Shown here: positions 12,401-25,195 of the stretch, in pieces
Position numbering within the stretch: position 1 is the first letter of the stretch
Layout of the letters: each line of letters opens with the position of its first letter
Origin: Membranipora membranacea
Lineage: Eukaryota > Bryozoa > Gymnolaemata > Cheilostomatida > Membraniporidae
Assembly: GCA_914767715.1 (NCBI GenBank)
Contig: OU612065.1
Span: 2,852,001 to 2,916,000 of the forward strand
Length of the DNA stretch: 64,000 nucleotides
Reading direction: 5' to 3'
Notes under the pieces: generated by a model
Told to the model about the DNA's origin: nothing
Seen by the model: the letters and a program-made list of their open reading frames with translations, nothing else
Database searches by the model: none
Made by a program: the position numbers and the translations under genes

Positions 12401-15400
12401 CTGAAAACATGAAAACACAATTGGTTAAGAAATCAGATTTAACATGGATTATGACACATTCATGAGCTTCATTAGCTAGGCACAAGGCAAAAGATGCTTT
12501 ACAAAAAAAAACATTTGAGTAATGACTGATTGCCATCAGTGTGCTTTGCTGTAAATGTTCTGGGAATCTAGATAGGAAGGGGGACAGACCTGTAGATTTT
12601 CTTATGACCAACAGAAGTTTGCCAAGCAAGCAAGCATTAGAATAAATCAAAACAATATCCGATGGTTACAGCTATATGCACTGTACACAAGCATTATCAA
12701 CTTAAACTATAAAACGTATTGGCTACTAAGGAAGTATCTACTAGCAGCAGCATACTACTAGAAGGCAGAATCTATAATCTTACCCTGGACGGTTCTATGA
12801 CTTTGAAATCTCCAACTAGAAGATTCTGTAACTCTAGTAAACTTTGTAGGGAATCCTGCAACGAGTGAGATAATCGGAGTAGATAGATTGCATAGTCAGA
12901 TCAGATAGACAGTCAGTCAGTCAGATAGACACGGTATGTGATTGTTTGGAATGAGGGCATTTTATGCAATAATTGGGAGTTGTCAACTCTCTGAACCATA
13001 TGGTCAATGAGAGAGCAACTCCTAATATTGTTATCAAACGTATAGGCCAGTCCTTTGTTAAAATCATAGAGAACAGTAAATTTAATAGAAAGCTACTCAA
13101 CACATATCCACACTTACATTTTGTTTCATTGCTTCATTAGCGTGCTCAGCCACTTTGCTGACTATGTCCAATGCAGCTGAAATGAGGCAATAGAGAACCT
13201 TTAGTCGCTGTGTCAAATAATTGATAATGTACCTTACTAATCAACTGAATATAATCTGTGAATGGTACACATTACACATTATCAGTTCTATTCATAGCTA
13301 TAATCTATGTTCACATTGTGCAAGCTTGTGATTAATTTATCATGAAGTCAGCACCATAGAGATAGTACAATAGTATAATAGAACCTTATAGCTTACTTTG
13401 AGTATCTGCTACATCAGGTGAGTCTTCCAGCACATACTTCTGATATTCTGAAATCACAAAAACAGGATCTTGATAAACAAAAAATTATGAGGAACTTGAG
13501 AAATAAAATGAAGTTGCTGCAAATATAGATTTGTGTTGATGAGAATGCGCATCTTTGCATGATACATTTGATCATTATCGGTACTCAGGTAGAATAAGAC
13601 TTACGGGATAATAGCATGCGATATTGTGGTATTCGCTGTATTGGTTTGAGCATATAATGTCTTAACTGTAGATTTCTACACCGTGGAGATTTCTGAAACA
13701 GGTTCAATAAGAGAGAAGAGAATTAATGAAACAAACATTTCAACCCAACTATATCTGAAGATGTATATGTGAAGAAGAAGGAAGTTAAAATCAGTATGTA
13801 ATCTCAACATGTTGATTAGTCTCTAAACACCACGGAATCATGGAGAGTGAAATTGTCAAAAAGTATCCATGACTTAAAACTGTACCAAATTTCAATACCT
13901 CGAATTCCTGAAGGGCTTCGGCAAACATCGGGTATTCCTTGAAAGCTTGGTCTAACTCTGAAGTCATACTCTGAAAGTTGCTGATGTAGGTGGTATACAT
14001 TTGAAGGAATGGCCCTTTTTTCACAAAAATGTCAGCAATTCGTGGGTCATCATTCCTGTTGATCAAAAACAATAATGTACATGTCATGAATATCTAAAGT
14101 TTTGAAGTGCTTTTGGTTGGGAAGAAAATTACCATATTTCACGGTGGTGTAAAATATATATCATGGTTTCTTTCCATATTTTACTATAAAGTAAATATAT
14201 AATAAGAGTTTAGTAGTTGGTTTTCCCATAAATGATCATTTTGTGCTAAAATGTAATATATCTTGTAACAAATGTTAAAAGTAAAAACCAACCAGTCACC
14301 TACCTTGAGAGATCACTGAGGTATACAAGGCCACATGAGGATCTCACCACAGGAAAGTGCTGTCAGAGTTATTACATATAAATGTCTTGTGGTCATGTAG
14401 TCAGCTACACCATGTCAGACTAATAGGGAAATCGTAAGTTGTCCCTGTTACTTGTCTATGCTCTTACATGTCATCTCGTCTGTCACCCAAAATTATAGCT
14501 GTTGTCAAATCGTCAGAAAATGTGGTGAGACCGATGTGATGATTAACTCAGTTATATCAAATATATTCACTTACCAATTATCGATCCTGAGTTTGACGTC
14601 CTGCAGCAGGTCAGCGTTGATCTCTGACAGCTGGGGTAGGTAGTTGAGTATTTTATTCATTGATTGAGGAGGTATAAGGTGTTCACCACTCTCACTTGTC
14701 TTATCGCTGATATGTTTCCTGAAATCCTGATGAGAATAAAAATATAACACACTGATATTTGTTTGGTAAACTACAGTATAAAGCTTCTTCTGTGATATTT
14801 GTAGTGTTGTGAGCCAGCTCAAAATAATCACCAAATAACAGAAATGTGAATGAAGTGTTAGCTTCATGGTCATAACATAAACAAGCGTATGGTAATGAAA
14901 GGCAAATTTGAGATCAAGCATAATGTGTGCAATAATTGTGCATAATTGAATGGTATAGAATGCACTGTAAGCACAAGTCAGGGCACGGCATACATTGAAG
15001 CTGCACCCTCCTTTTCAACTTACTCATCTCAAAGTACAAGTTTATCTTAATAATGTAAAATGCTCCAGGTAAAAACTGATATTTTATCTCTACAGGGAAC
15101 TAAAAGTTGAAAAATTGTTATGGGTGTCCTCACATAATCACTGCTTGGTTTTCCTGTTGTGACAGAGATCGTGATTAAGTTGATTGATATAAGCACATAC
15201 TACATTTAGATGGTAAGTTTACGAGCACTGGAATGAAGAGCCACTCACGATATTAAGTAGTTTAAGTTTATCTATGAACTCTTCCTCTGATGTCATAATC
15301 TCTTTGGCTACATTAAATACTTTTTGTTTTTTCTTCTTCAACTTCTCCTCATCTGTTTCCTCTGCCTCTGGTTCACTCTCTGAACTGCTCCCTAAAAATC

Positions 15401-18400
15401 AAGTGTTTTTAAACCAAAATCTAAGTATTAATGTGAGCAGTAAGACCCTAGTAGAATCTAGATCAAGTATGATCCAACTTATCAACAATTTTTTGGTTTC
15501 GAGCAGCCGCAAGCTCTCCAGTAGAATGGGGACAACCAGAATGCTGGCAAATTGGATCAATCTTGATCTAAGTAGAATCGTTTAATAATACGCTGTTGTC
15601 AGCAAAAAAAATTATGTATACATTGACATATACAGTGATGTTACCACATTACACTGGTCCAGTAATACCAAAATATATAAAGCCGGGTAAGACTATGGAT
15701 AGCTCCACAAAATCAACAAGAACACCACAGTGAAGCACTGACTGGGTAGTGAGTTACTATTCTATCAATTAAATGATATGTGAGCTGTGATTGAAATTAG
15801 AGTTCCTTGTATGACATTATCTATGCTACTTCCTCAATACAGGGAGTTAACTTATTTTAACGAAACTGAACTACTGCATTGAGAAACTCACAAGCAGTCA
15901 GCTGACATGAAGCTGATTCACTAGCTGTAAAAACTCATTTGTTGCGCAAATAGAGCGCAGAATTTTACTTCTTTACCACAAGGTTGAACAACATGCATGC
16001 TATATCAAAGGCCGGATCAGCGTGACACCTCAAGCAACATCAAGATGGGTACAGAGCTTGACATATAATAAACTATACAAAGCACTAAGCCTTCTAAATG
16101 TCTAGCACAGCGATCGGTTTTTGGAAGGAAAGAATCAGATAGGAAGGGGTGGTGGACTAGGGTGGACGTAACATGTTTTTTTTATACCTGGACTGACATT
16201 AATGTATTAGTAACGCTAATCTAAAGTCATTCATGCAAATCAGTTTATTGTTGTATTCTCCAGGTGTGGGTAGAGAATTCTAATATAAAGAGATAGGAAA
16301 GGAGGCGCAATGACGCGAACCTTTTGCGATATCTTCATTTTCAAAGGTTTCATCGAGGCAGTCAGAAAAGACATCTCCCCGGTCAGTTGAGGTGCCTACG
16401 GCAGATCCATCATCATCCCCATCGGTGCTAGAGTCGATTAAATCTTCATATATGTTACTGGTGACACTCTGCAAAGTGGCTGTTTTAGCCTTAAAGTTTC
16501 CAGGCACAGCTTCATGGTTATTGGGGGATGATGGAAGACAGTCCTCTTTAGGAACAGGAGCCGTACCCTCAGGCCATTGCTCACTGTTTACTGGTGTCAT
16601 ATATTCGTCCTCAGAGTTGTCCTCACTAAGCTCATGGCTAACCTTCTCGACAGCTGCTTCCACTATGGTGAAAAAAACAACACGCTTATTTATTGGTATG
16701 CAACTGGATGTAAATCACTGCAATAAAGTTATCGAGATTTTCAGTCAACAAAGATAACCAGTTACTTTTACTCGTTGTTAGGTTTATGAAGTCAACAGAT
16801 TTGACTCAGGTCATTATGACTAAGACATGTTGATTGATATACATTCACAGCTTCTGCATCACATAGTTTACACAGAAATATCTCTGTGTTGGACTCCATT
16901 GTCATTTCCAATCTTATCAAAATTTAGATACACAATTGCACACTACAATAAATTACACAGATAAGAACGATGCTAGATTTTGAATCGCTACTGGCAAAGA
17001 TGCAGAACTACATCAAAGAGGTCAGGAACAGCCAGCAGCATATTATGTCAATAACATCAGAATTAAACAAAACCATTAACTACTTGGATGAATTAAACTG
17101 ATGAATTTGACAGAGGACAATAAATGTGTGAATTGTCTAAAATATCCAATCTTAGAGGCAAAATAGGACAGAGTGATGTGGCTTAGCCTTGAGGTTAGAC
17201 ATACATACAGTGCTGGCACTGTTACATGCAATATTTCACTGTAAATGAGTCTGTAGTTTAATGTAGTATATAGTCCTACCTGTTTTTTCAGGGATAGCAG
17301 GTTCAGGTGTAATGCTGAGAATGGATGGTGCGGGTGCTACATACTCAGACTTATGTGCATTGTTAGATATGAGATCCTCAATAGTTTCAGGATCGATATA
17401 GACACTTGGCTCACACATTTCACTCTCATCAATGTCTGTGTAAAGCTGTTCGTCAAGACTAGATGAGCTTGGAACTTGTGGTAGTTGTTTATGTGGTTGA
17501 GTTGTTGATTGATCTGCTGATATCCCAGGTGGATTATCTAGCGAAGGTCTGTAAGGGTGGGGTGGCCTAGCAAGAGATTCAGTTTTTATTACTTTGTTCA
17601 GTGGTACAGGTGGTGGGGGTCTAACCGGCAAAAGCTTGCGGTTCTCAGCGGGACTTTTTGATAGAAGAGAAGGGGGAGCAGGAGGGGGTTCACTCGGTCT
17701 GCGGGCTGGCTTTGGGCTCTGTTTACCATTAACAGCTACTTCATCACTCGCTGATTGGATGAGTACAGAAGAAGCTGCCATTCCGCTCCCTATACCAGCT
17801 ATAACAGCATGACTGGACCACAATGCACCATAGACGCTCTCTCTTGGTTCTTCTGTTTTGTTGCAGATCTTGAGGTCAGCTCCACCATTCTGCTGTTCAA
17901 TTTCACAAGGTACATCAGGTTCCGATATTTTCTCAGACAATGTGGCGGTGTGCCCAGCATCAGTCACGTTGACTTGGTTTGAGTTAGAAATTTTGTTTAC
18001 TTGCTCTGAAACAACATCTGAGCTAGAGTCCTGTGATCTTTCAACACTACTACTCACCAGGTTCAGCGTATCAACAGCCTCGTGTCCTTGACTGATTCGT
18101 TTAGGTTGATATCTGGGTGCTGCCACAGGGGGAGTAGATGATTCTGTTTCACTAGCATTAGATAGGCTACGTGGGCTACTGTCTGCAGACTGGGTATTTA
18201 CATCCATATGACCAGTAGTATTAGAAGTACTACTACTTATCGAGCTCCTGTCTGAATCAGCTGATTCATTCTGTGTCGGAGATGTATCGGCTAACAACTG
18301 ACGCTGAGATGACCACTGAGGAGTTCTACGCCGTACAAATTTAGGTTGTTCTTCCTCTTTGACTTTAGAAAATAGATCACCAACTGCCATCATAAGAGTA

Positions 18401-19710
18401 CCTCTTATGGGTCTGGAGCTACGATTAGCAGGTGTGGGGGCAATGTCACTCTTATTACGCATAACCACAGGCAAGTTCTCAGTATGTTCCTCGTGACTCG
18501 GCACCTGGTTTTCACTGATGGCCGCAGTGTTCTCTGGTAAGGGGATTCCTCTCCTTACAGACGGACTGGGTTTTATAGATTGTCTCTTAGATCGTGGTGG
18601 TGCTCGCAGAGGCTTGCATGCCAGCTTTTCATTTTCGATGTTGGTTGTTGATAAATCATCTTGTGGATGGTCTGCAGGCTGGGGATCAACATTGCCACTT
18701 AAACCTTCAACCAGCAAGGGTGTATCAGTATGAATCAAGTTAGTTTTGTTAAGGTTGACATCTTAAACAAAAAATATTGGAATCGGAGTTGGTCACTAAA
18801 CATTTTCAGGCAGAAAGAAAACAGGACCACACAACAGAAGAACATTGAAAGTGTTGCAAACTGAAAGTGAAAGTAAGCAAAGAGCTGCGTATCAGTAAGC
18901 TTGATAATGTGTTTGATTATGATCATTGCCCAGGTTCAGCGCTATAGCCTGCCATCCAAATATATTTGCCATCAAGCTTTGTGAATGCTTTCAATTCAAA
19001 GAAGGAAGTATGGTACATTACCACTTAATGCACACAAAGCTAATAAAACCATTACCAACACTACACAAAAAACTACACAGAAGGATAAAAATCAGATTTA
19101 AAATCAATTTATCACCACTTGGTAGTTTCATGCCAAAGCGGTGCAGTTTACAACCAGATCTCAGTTGCCCACATTATTTGTGGGTAGTGATAATCTATAA
19201 ACTATGGATACTGCCAGATAAATCAGCAGATTGTGTTCATCTTTTCCCCATATACTCAGCATATTAAGTCGGGTTGGTGACAATTCTTACCGTTAATTGA
19301 TCCAGCATCAGAACACAACGAACCGCTGGTACTTTTCTTTCTCTCCGGTACTTTTAGCGAATCATCATGCTGTTTGATTGTAGGGGGGTTCCTTGAGCAA
19401 CAAAACAGTTTTAGATACTATGAAGCTCCCTGCCAGGGATGCCATAATTTATATAAGGCTGCCAATGGAGTCTTTTTGCATCATACAGTAGTTTGCAAGC
19501 AATATGCACAATATCCAAGACCGAAAAAGTTATTGAAAGTCAATTTTGGAGTGTTTAAGCTTGAAATACGAGAAAGCTGAAAATTGGCCTGTCAAAACTC
19601 AAAACTTGACGGGTAAGCACTTACTTGATGTATTTTAGAGAAATCTTAGGCTTTGGTGCTATCGGAGGTGGCGTCGTTTTTGCAGTCTTAGTAACTACGT
19701 TAGTCGCCAT
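9417..19710 (-). CDS. FGD: FGD-family Rho/Cdc42 guanine nucleotide exchange factor, complete
   Basis: Multidomain exchange factor for Rho-family GTPases at the cell cortex and membranes. Exons in coding order: 19625-19710, 19291-19391, 17280-18761, 16321-16662, 15249-15391, 14575-14726, 14304-14315, 13899-14055, 13605-13692, 13397-13447, 13118-13176, 12784-12855, 12332-12400, 11978-12144, 11730-11800, 11429-11589, 11147-11246, 10583-10755, 10127-10286, 9793-9943, 9417-9453. They total 3834 nt, or 1277 aa. A disordered N-terminus (1 to about 690) has proline runs ([10 protein letters not shown]) and acidic tyrosine motifs. DH is about 690-890 ([30 protein letters not shown]). PH1 is about 905-1015. 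FYVE is about 1030-1104 ([24 protein letters not shown]). PH2 is about 1165-1277 and ends [12 protein letters not shown]. The domain order is that of FGD1-6; the paralogue is not resolved. Softest points are the microexon, the gttcgc donor at 16320 and the weak tttaag acceptor before 18761. Confidence 0.9.
9987..10042. repeat. Exact 28-bp tandem duplication
   Basis: The unit beginning GAAAACCCCTCATTTTTTAA occurs twice without a gap (9987-10014 and 10015-10042), in the FGD intron between the exons at 9793-9943 and 10127-10286. Confidence 0.95.
11110..11130. repeat. (CAGA)n short tandem repeat
   Basis: Five CAGA units, just beyond the donor side of the second FYVE exon of the FGD gene. Confidence 0.85.
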
Positions 19711-21340
19711 GGCTGAAGAAACAGAGGAATCAAAGATCAACGCAAGAATACAAATTTGCTCATCAATGTTTATTGTATTTAAACTTTGGTGTCTGAAGTT
19801 GATCAGTTAAATGCAGCGGTATGTGGGAGGACTTCCGCAGATAATAAGATATTATAAGCTGAAAATGCAGCAGAGTGCAAGGGGTTCTCTTATTTAGGAA
19901 CAGCACGATATTTTAGAACCATTCCTCACTGTTATTTCGTGACAAAAGTTTCATCACGCCGATGGATGAGGTAATTGCTCATATGATTACTCTTTGACCC
20001 GACTTTGCCACACTGTACTCGATAACTTTGATCGCACGATTGAGATTATAGTACATAGTAACAGAAGATTTACACGAATACACACAAAGAGAAAAAACAT
20101 TATGCCTGACTGCATGCACTGTGAAGTCATGGGCCTAACTGTTATTACCTTATAGGCTACCTTTTGTGGGTGAGAGAAGAGTTCATTTGACAATTAAAGA
20201 TCTTGAGTGTCTGCTAGTAGGATGTAGCTTTGAAATGTGGATCCTTGCTCAAGCTTCTTCACCTGAGATGGAATACAGGCCTGTTAAAGCCTAGAGCCAC
20301 TATACTATCTATCTTATTGTATTCCCTACTTTCTATAATATTTTGCAGTTTTCTATATATTGCGAGATCTTTTGTCGGGAGCAGTCAGCTTGGATCCCAA
20401 GCAATGTGAATATTGGATCAGATGTTTGGCAGTTTTATATCCATAATGATGAGTCGGGATGGGTGTTGTAGTCAGCTTCCTGGATAATAAATCCTTATTC
20501 TAGCCCTGCACTAAATATCTTCTGTCTCAAGCAAGCACTGAACTGACTGTCTCAGTGTCTGACTGTGTCTGTGAGAAATATGCTGTAATGTATGCCTCCA
20601 ACCTGTTCAAAAATTTACTTCAGCAAGTCACATAGTTAGTACAAGAGCAGATAAATTGCAGGCTGGGAACCCAGTAAGTCAGTTGTGAACAAGTTAATTT
20701 ACAAACATTTAAACTGCTCAAAATGAATCATTTGTCACTGTGTGAGTCACAGTTTGTTGGTAATTTTCTATCTTCCCCACCAGATTTCCTGAAGTTTGTT
20801 TGTCAGTTTTGGAGTCAGTTGATAAAATTGTCATTTAAACACCAGCCATTAGTTTAAATTGAGCTGTAAAGATTTAAAAAGATCATCAAGGGGCAGGCAG
20901 ATTGTTGTTCATCCTTGCTGTGTTTTTAAAGATAAAATAAAATATGTATACAAAACATTATATCTTTTATTCACACTGTGGAGAGGTTTTTAGGTTTTGA
21001 AAAAGAAACTTCTCATTCTGAACTTACTTCCGCTTTCACTTTGTGTGCATGTACAAATCTGCACTAATCTGACTGTCCGTGTAAGGAGTTACAATCCAGT
21101 TGGTCAATACTAAGTATGTTTATTTATAATAAAGTTACTCAAACATCATACCAACTGAGCCTACCAATGCAAGCACTGTCTTAGCCTATCCTTACCCAAG
21201 TTATACTTGCACCAAGTTCTAACACAGTGCATGCCTACTCTGAAACCAGAGGAGGGTGGTACTTACTTGGTACTTGTCGAGTAATCTCCAACTTCTGATG
21301 AAGGTTATTGAGATGTGGCAATCTCATATATCCGTATTTT
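19711..21340. other. FGD upstream region
   Basis: No coding exon, RNA gene or transposon end could be supported. The FGD promoter and any 5' UTR exon should lie in the left part. The first FGD exon carries ATG at 19708-19710 with in-frame coding directly after it. Confidence 0.4.
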
Positions 21341-21349
21341 GTTTCCGGG

Positions 21350-24300
21350 TTAATAACTGATTACCAAATTTAGAAAGCCATACACCCTAACCTGCCACTG
21401 GGGGACCTGTAAGCAGCGAGCTGCCTGGTGGAAGTTGGTTCCAAAGCTTCGCAGTTCAGTTTTGATGAAGAAGCTGTTCATATGAGATACCGTGTTGGTA
21501 TGTGGTATTTGGTATAGCATCTGGTGTCTTCTTGCAAAGCCTGTTGTGGATGTTTGGTGTGCGAGGTAGTCGGTGATCTTAGGTGCTACCTCCTGGAAGT
21601 GCATGGCTCTGAACAGGCCGAGACGACGGTGTTCTCTTCGTTCGTTTGACATTTCTGGCAGCACGTCTTTGGATGCTCTCCAGCTCTTTACTCTGGGTAG
21701 TAGTAATGGTACCGTCCCATGCTGTGCTGGCATACTCGATAGCTGGTCGAACCAGCTGTTTGTAGGCTTTCTCTCGAAGCTTAGGCAGGGAAGATGGTAT
21801 TGTCCTACTTACAAAGCCTAGCCTACTCGATGCTTTGTCACAGATATACGAGGTGTTCAGGCCCCATTTCAGTTGGTTATCTAGTTTGAGACCGAGGTAC
21901 TTGATGTGGGTAACCTTCGGCATCAGAATGTCGTGGAGTGAGAAGTTGTTGTCTATCATTTTCTTTCTTTTACCGGTGAACTTGATATGCTCACATTCGG
22001 TAGGGTTAAATGCCATGTCCCAGTCAAGCTCCCACTGCTCAAGGGCATTTAGATCTTCCTGGAGCTGCCTACCTTTATCTGCAGAGGCATGGATAATGGT
22101 ATCATCTGCAAATAGGCGGACATTTGATTTCACACAGCTGGGCAGGTCATTAATGTAGGCAAGGAATAGAATGGGGCCGATCACGGAGCCCTGTGGGACA
22201 CCAGATGTTACAGCACAAGCAGAAGATGGATAGCCATCAACAACGACTACTTGAGTTCTTCCAGTGAGGAATTCCTTGATCCAGTTGATCACTTGTGGGC
22301 AGACACCGAGATTACACAGCTTGAGAATCAGCTTTGAGTGATTAACCTTATCAAAGGCTTTACAGAAGTCAAGCACGCATGCCTCTACTTCTTCGCCTTT
22401 GTCCAGATGTTGGGAAATCTCAGTGGTCAGCTCGACAAGTTGGGTCTCGCAGCTCCGCTTGCTTCTGAAGCCATGCTGTCGGTGGTTTAGCAGATTGTTT
22501 CTTTCCAGAAATCTCATCAGTTGGGAGGTGACGATGTGCTCGAGGGTCTTCGACAGGACACATGTCAAGCTAATTGGACGATAGTTGGCAGGATTATATT
22601 TGTCCCCTTTCTTAAAGATTGGACAAACTCTGGCCTTTTTCCAGTCTGATGGAATTGCTGCTGTATCTAGGGATTTCTGGAACAGGATAGTTAGTGATTG
22701 GTAGATGTTATCTGCTGTCATTTTCAGTATGCGGGGGCTTAGGTTTTTTTTTTTTTTTTTCCGGTTTCTGTTTGTGTTTATTTGTAATAAAAGGTTCTTC
22801 TAAAAAAAAATGATGACAGCGGAGCGATCAGGTAGTCAGAGACTAGAATGGCGACCGCCCGATTAACAGTATGACCAAGAACTATGTGGCCGAAGACAGC
22901 CCAAGGAACCCCGCCCGCCGCGCCTGCTGACTATGCACCACACCCCCACAGGGCCCTGGTCAGCCGACCACGCAGACCAAGGGGCTCACAAACCCGTTCA
23001 CCAGGAAGGTACCTGTTGAGCAGGTTTACACCTGTCGTCAACAGGGACCTTGCCCCCCTGCAGTTGTTGGCTCTTTGAGGGACAACTCCAAGTTTACTTC
23101 TTGTGAAACTAACATTTGGTGAGCTCACACAGATCTCACAATTTGCAATTGTTTTTGAATATAATATTAAAAAGCGATATTTAAATAGCATTTGCACCGG
23201 CATAATTTTAAGGTGCTCAAAGAATGAAGTTACATGGCCTCGTGGATGAATTTTTAAAATGACACGGAGTGCTGATTTTTGTAAAAGTAAAATTTGGTTT
23301 ATCTCGCATTCAGCTGCATGGCCCCAGAACTCGATGCCGTAAATTAAGTGTGGGTAAAAAAATGTGTAGTATAAATTTATCATCAGTGGAATATCTAAAT
23401 ATGGTCTTATGGAACGCATGAGCAACAGTATAAAATTGAGCTTTTTACAAATTTGTACAATATGAGGTTTAAAAGTTATGTTACTGTCAAGCTCAATCCC
23501 TAAGAATTTTGTATTTAATTTATTATCAAGCTGGTTTCCACCCATATTTAAAATGTAGTTTTCCGGAGTTTTAATCAGTTTATTTGGAGCTTTAAAAATG
23601 ACCTGGAAAGTTTTAGAGTAATTCAAAATGAGCTTGTTTGCAATACACCAAGTTTCTACTTTGTGCAGATTTTCTTGCACTAAATGGGAATCTGTTGAAA
23701 AAATGTTTGTGTCATCTGCAAATAAAATATATTCAAGGTCAGGAGCTGCTTTTATAAGATCATTAATAAATATAAGAAATAAGATAGGGCCTAGAACTGA
23801 GCCTTGAGGTACCCCAATTTTAATCGGCAGCCATGATGAACTGTGCGAATCCAGCTTCACATACTGGTACCTCTCGGATAAATATGTTTTTACAAGATTA
23901 CAAGCATCAGGGGTGAAATTATAGTAAGGTAGTTTTGCGATTAAAATTTCATGGTCTATGGTGTCAAAAGCTTTACTAAAATCTAGAAATATTCCTTGGG
24001 TTATGTCACTATTGTTAAAATTCTTATAGAGTTTCTCCATTAAGCGTGAAATAGCTAATGAAGTGTTGCGGTTTTCCCGGAAACCAAACTGGCTGTCGCT
24101 AAAAATATTGTTATTTTCAAAGTGGAAACGCAGCTGTGATGCTAAAGTCTTTTCTACAAGTTGTCTGGCCCTGTAGCTTTGTGGGGGTTGAGTTTCCTTA
24201 ACTGGGTAAGTACTCCTCTCTCATCAACTTTGATGGTAGGCATATTGTTTGTTGGATCGGTAGATTGTCTAGTCATGTCTAATGGGGTGTCAGTAGCTGG

Positions 24301-25195
24301 TGTGAAGACTGATCTGAACTGTTGGTTAAGTGCCTCGGCTTTCTCGGTAGCGCTTGTTACCAGTTTAGAATTGACTCTGAGGGTGCCAATTCCACTGTCA
24401 TCTGATCTCCGGTGTTTTATGTAGGACCAGAATCTCTTGCTTGTCTCAGTTGTGGTGGTATCTTCTTGGTTGGTGAGGATATTACTGACAAAGTTGTTGT
24501 GTTCGGTTCTCAGGTCCTTCTGTACCTCGGCTTTTAGATCCAGGAATCTCTGTTCTACTGATGGTTTTCCGTATTTTTTGCTATCTTTATATAGTCTATC
24601 TCGCAGGTCCATCTTGTTTTTCAGAGCTCCACTGATCCATGGCTTCGAGGCACGACACTCTGACTTGATGGTAGGGATGAACTTCTGTGCGCCATCTGAC
24701 ATTATCTTCTTGAATGAAGTCCAGAGTTCCTCGACGGTCAGTTCCGGAGCATCTAGGTTCTCCAGCAGGGGTTTGATGTAGTCATTCAGACCAGCCCAGT
24801 CTGCTCGTTTGTAACACCAGATTGTTCGTGGTGCCTGAGGTCTTCTGTTTACCTTCAGGGAGATTTCTGCATACGGGATGTTGTGATCGCTTATGCCTGG
24901 AATCACGTGCACTCTGTTTACACGCTCAGGTATGTTGGTCAAGATTAGATCCAGAGTGTTTTGGCCTCTTGTTGGCTCATTCACTATTTGTGTGAGGCCG
25001 AAGTTGTCCAAGAACACTGCAAGCTCCTCATGTAATCCAACATATGGTGAGTTATGTCTCAATGATCTTGGGTCCCAGTTCCAACCTGGGAAATTTAGAT
25101 CTCCGGCTAGAACAATGTGTTTCTCTTTGGTTGCGGTAAGTTCTTCAACCATGGTGGTAAGGGCTGGAATGGTTTTTTTGTCACTGACATTAGGG
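21350..25195 (-). mobile_element. Outer LINE retrotransposon (endonuclease + RT), interrupted and decayed
   Basis: Minus-strand non-LTR element. The 5' part (about 25195-24155) encodes the C-terminal half of an apurinic-type endonuclease (AGDLNFPGWNWD, LTQIVNEPTRG, GISDHN) and the linker ending LNPHKATGPDNL. The same protein resumes at 22739 with SPRILKMTADNIYQSLT and runs through reverse transcriptase (KGDKYNPANYRPISL, QHGFRSKRSCETQL, DFCKAFDKVNH, SGVPQGSVIGPILF, catalytic FADDT). A frameshift near 21640 moves the thumb region into another frame, which ends at 21350. The 5' end is truncated inside the endonuclease, with an in-frame stop just upstream. No clear target duplication. Clade is probably CR1/L2/Jockey-like. 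Confidence 0.88.
22741..24149 (-). mobile_element. Inner, younger 5'-truncated LINE nested in the outer LINE
   Basis: Begins abruptly inside RT at VEKTLASQLRFHFENNNIFS and stays open to a stop at 22931-22933: QFGFRENRNTSLA, FLDFSKAFDTIDHEI, IGVPQGSVLGPILF, catalytic FADDTNIF, then thumb and C-terminal region. A GC-rich 3' UTR of about 180 nt follows, then a poly(A) of 18 (T-run 22747-22764 on the plus strand). The uninterrupted frame and clean tail indicate a recent insertion by target-primed reverse transcription. It splits the outer element between GPDN and SPRIL. The two RT sequences are clearly different families. Confidence 0.88.

Noticed and set aside
14315-14355. A longer exon in place of the FGD microexon, using the acceptor before CACTTTCC
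   Set aside because: It creates an in-frame stop after a few codons, so the 12-nt version was kept.
17594-18733. Plus-strand frames over the large FGD exon
   Set aside because: They are antisense to a 1.48-kb exon whose phase and similarity fit the FGD gene on the minus strand.
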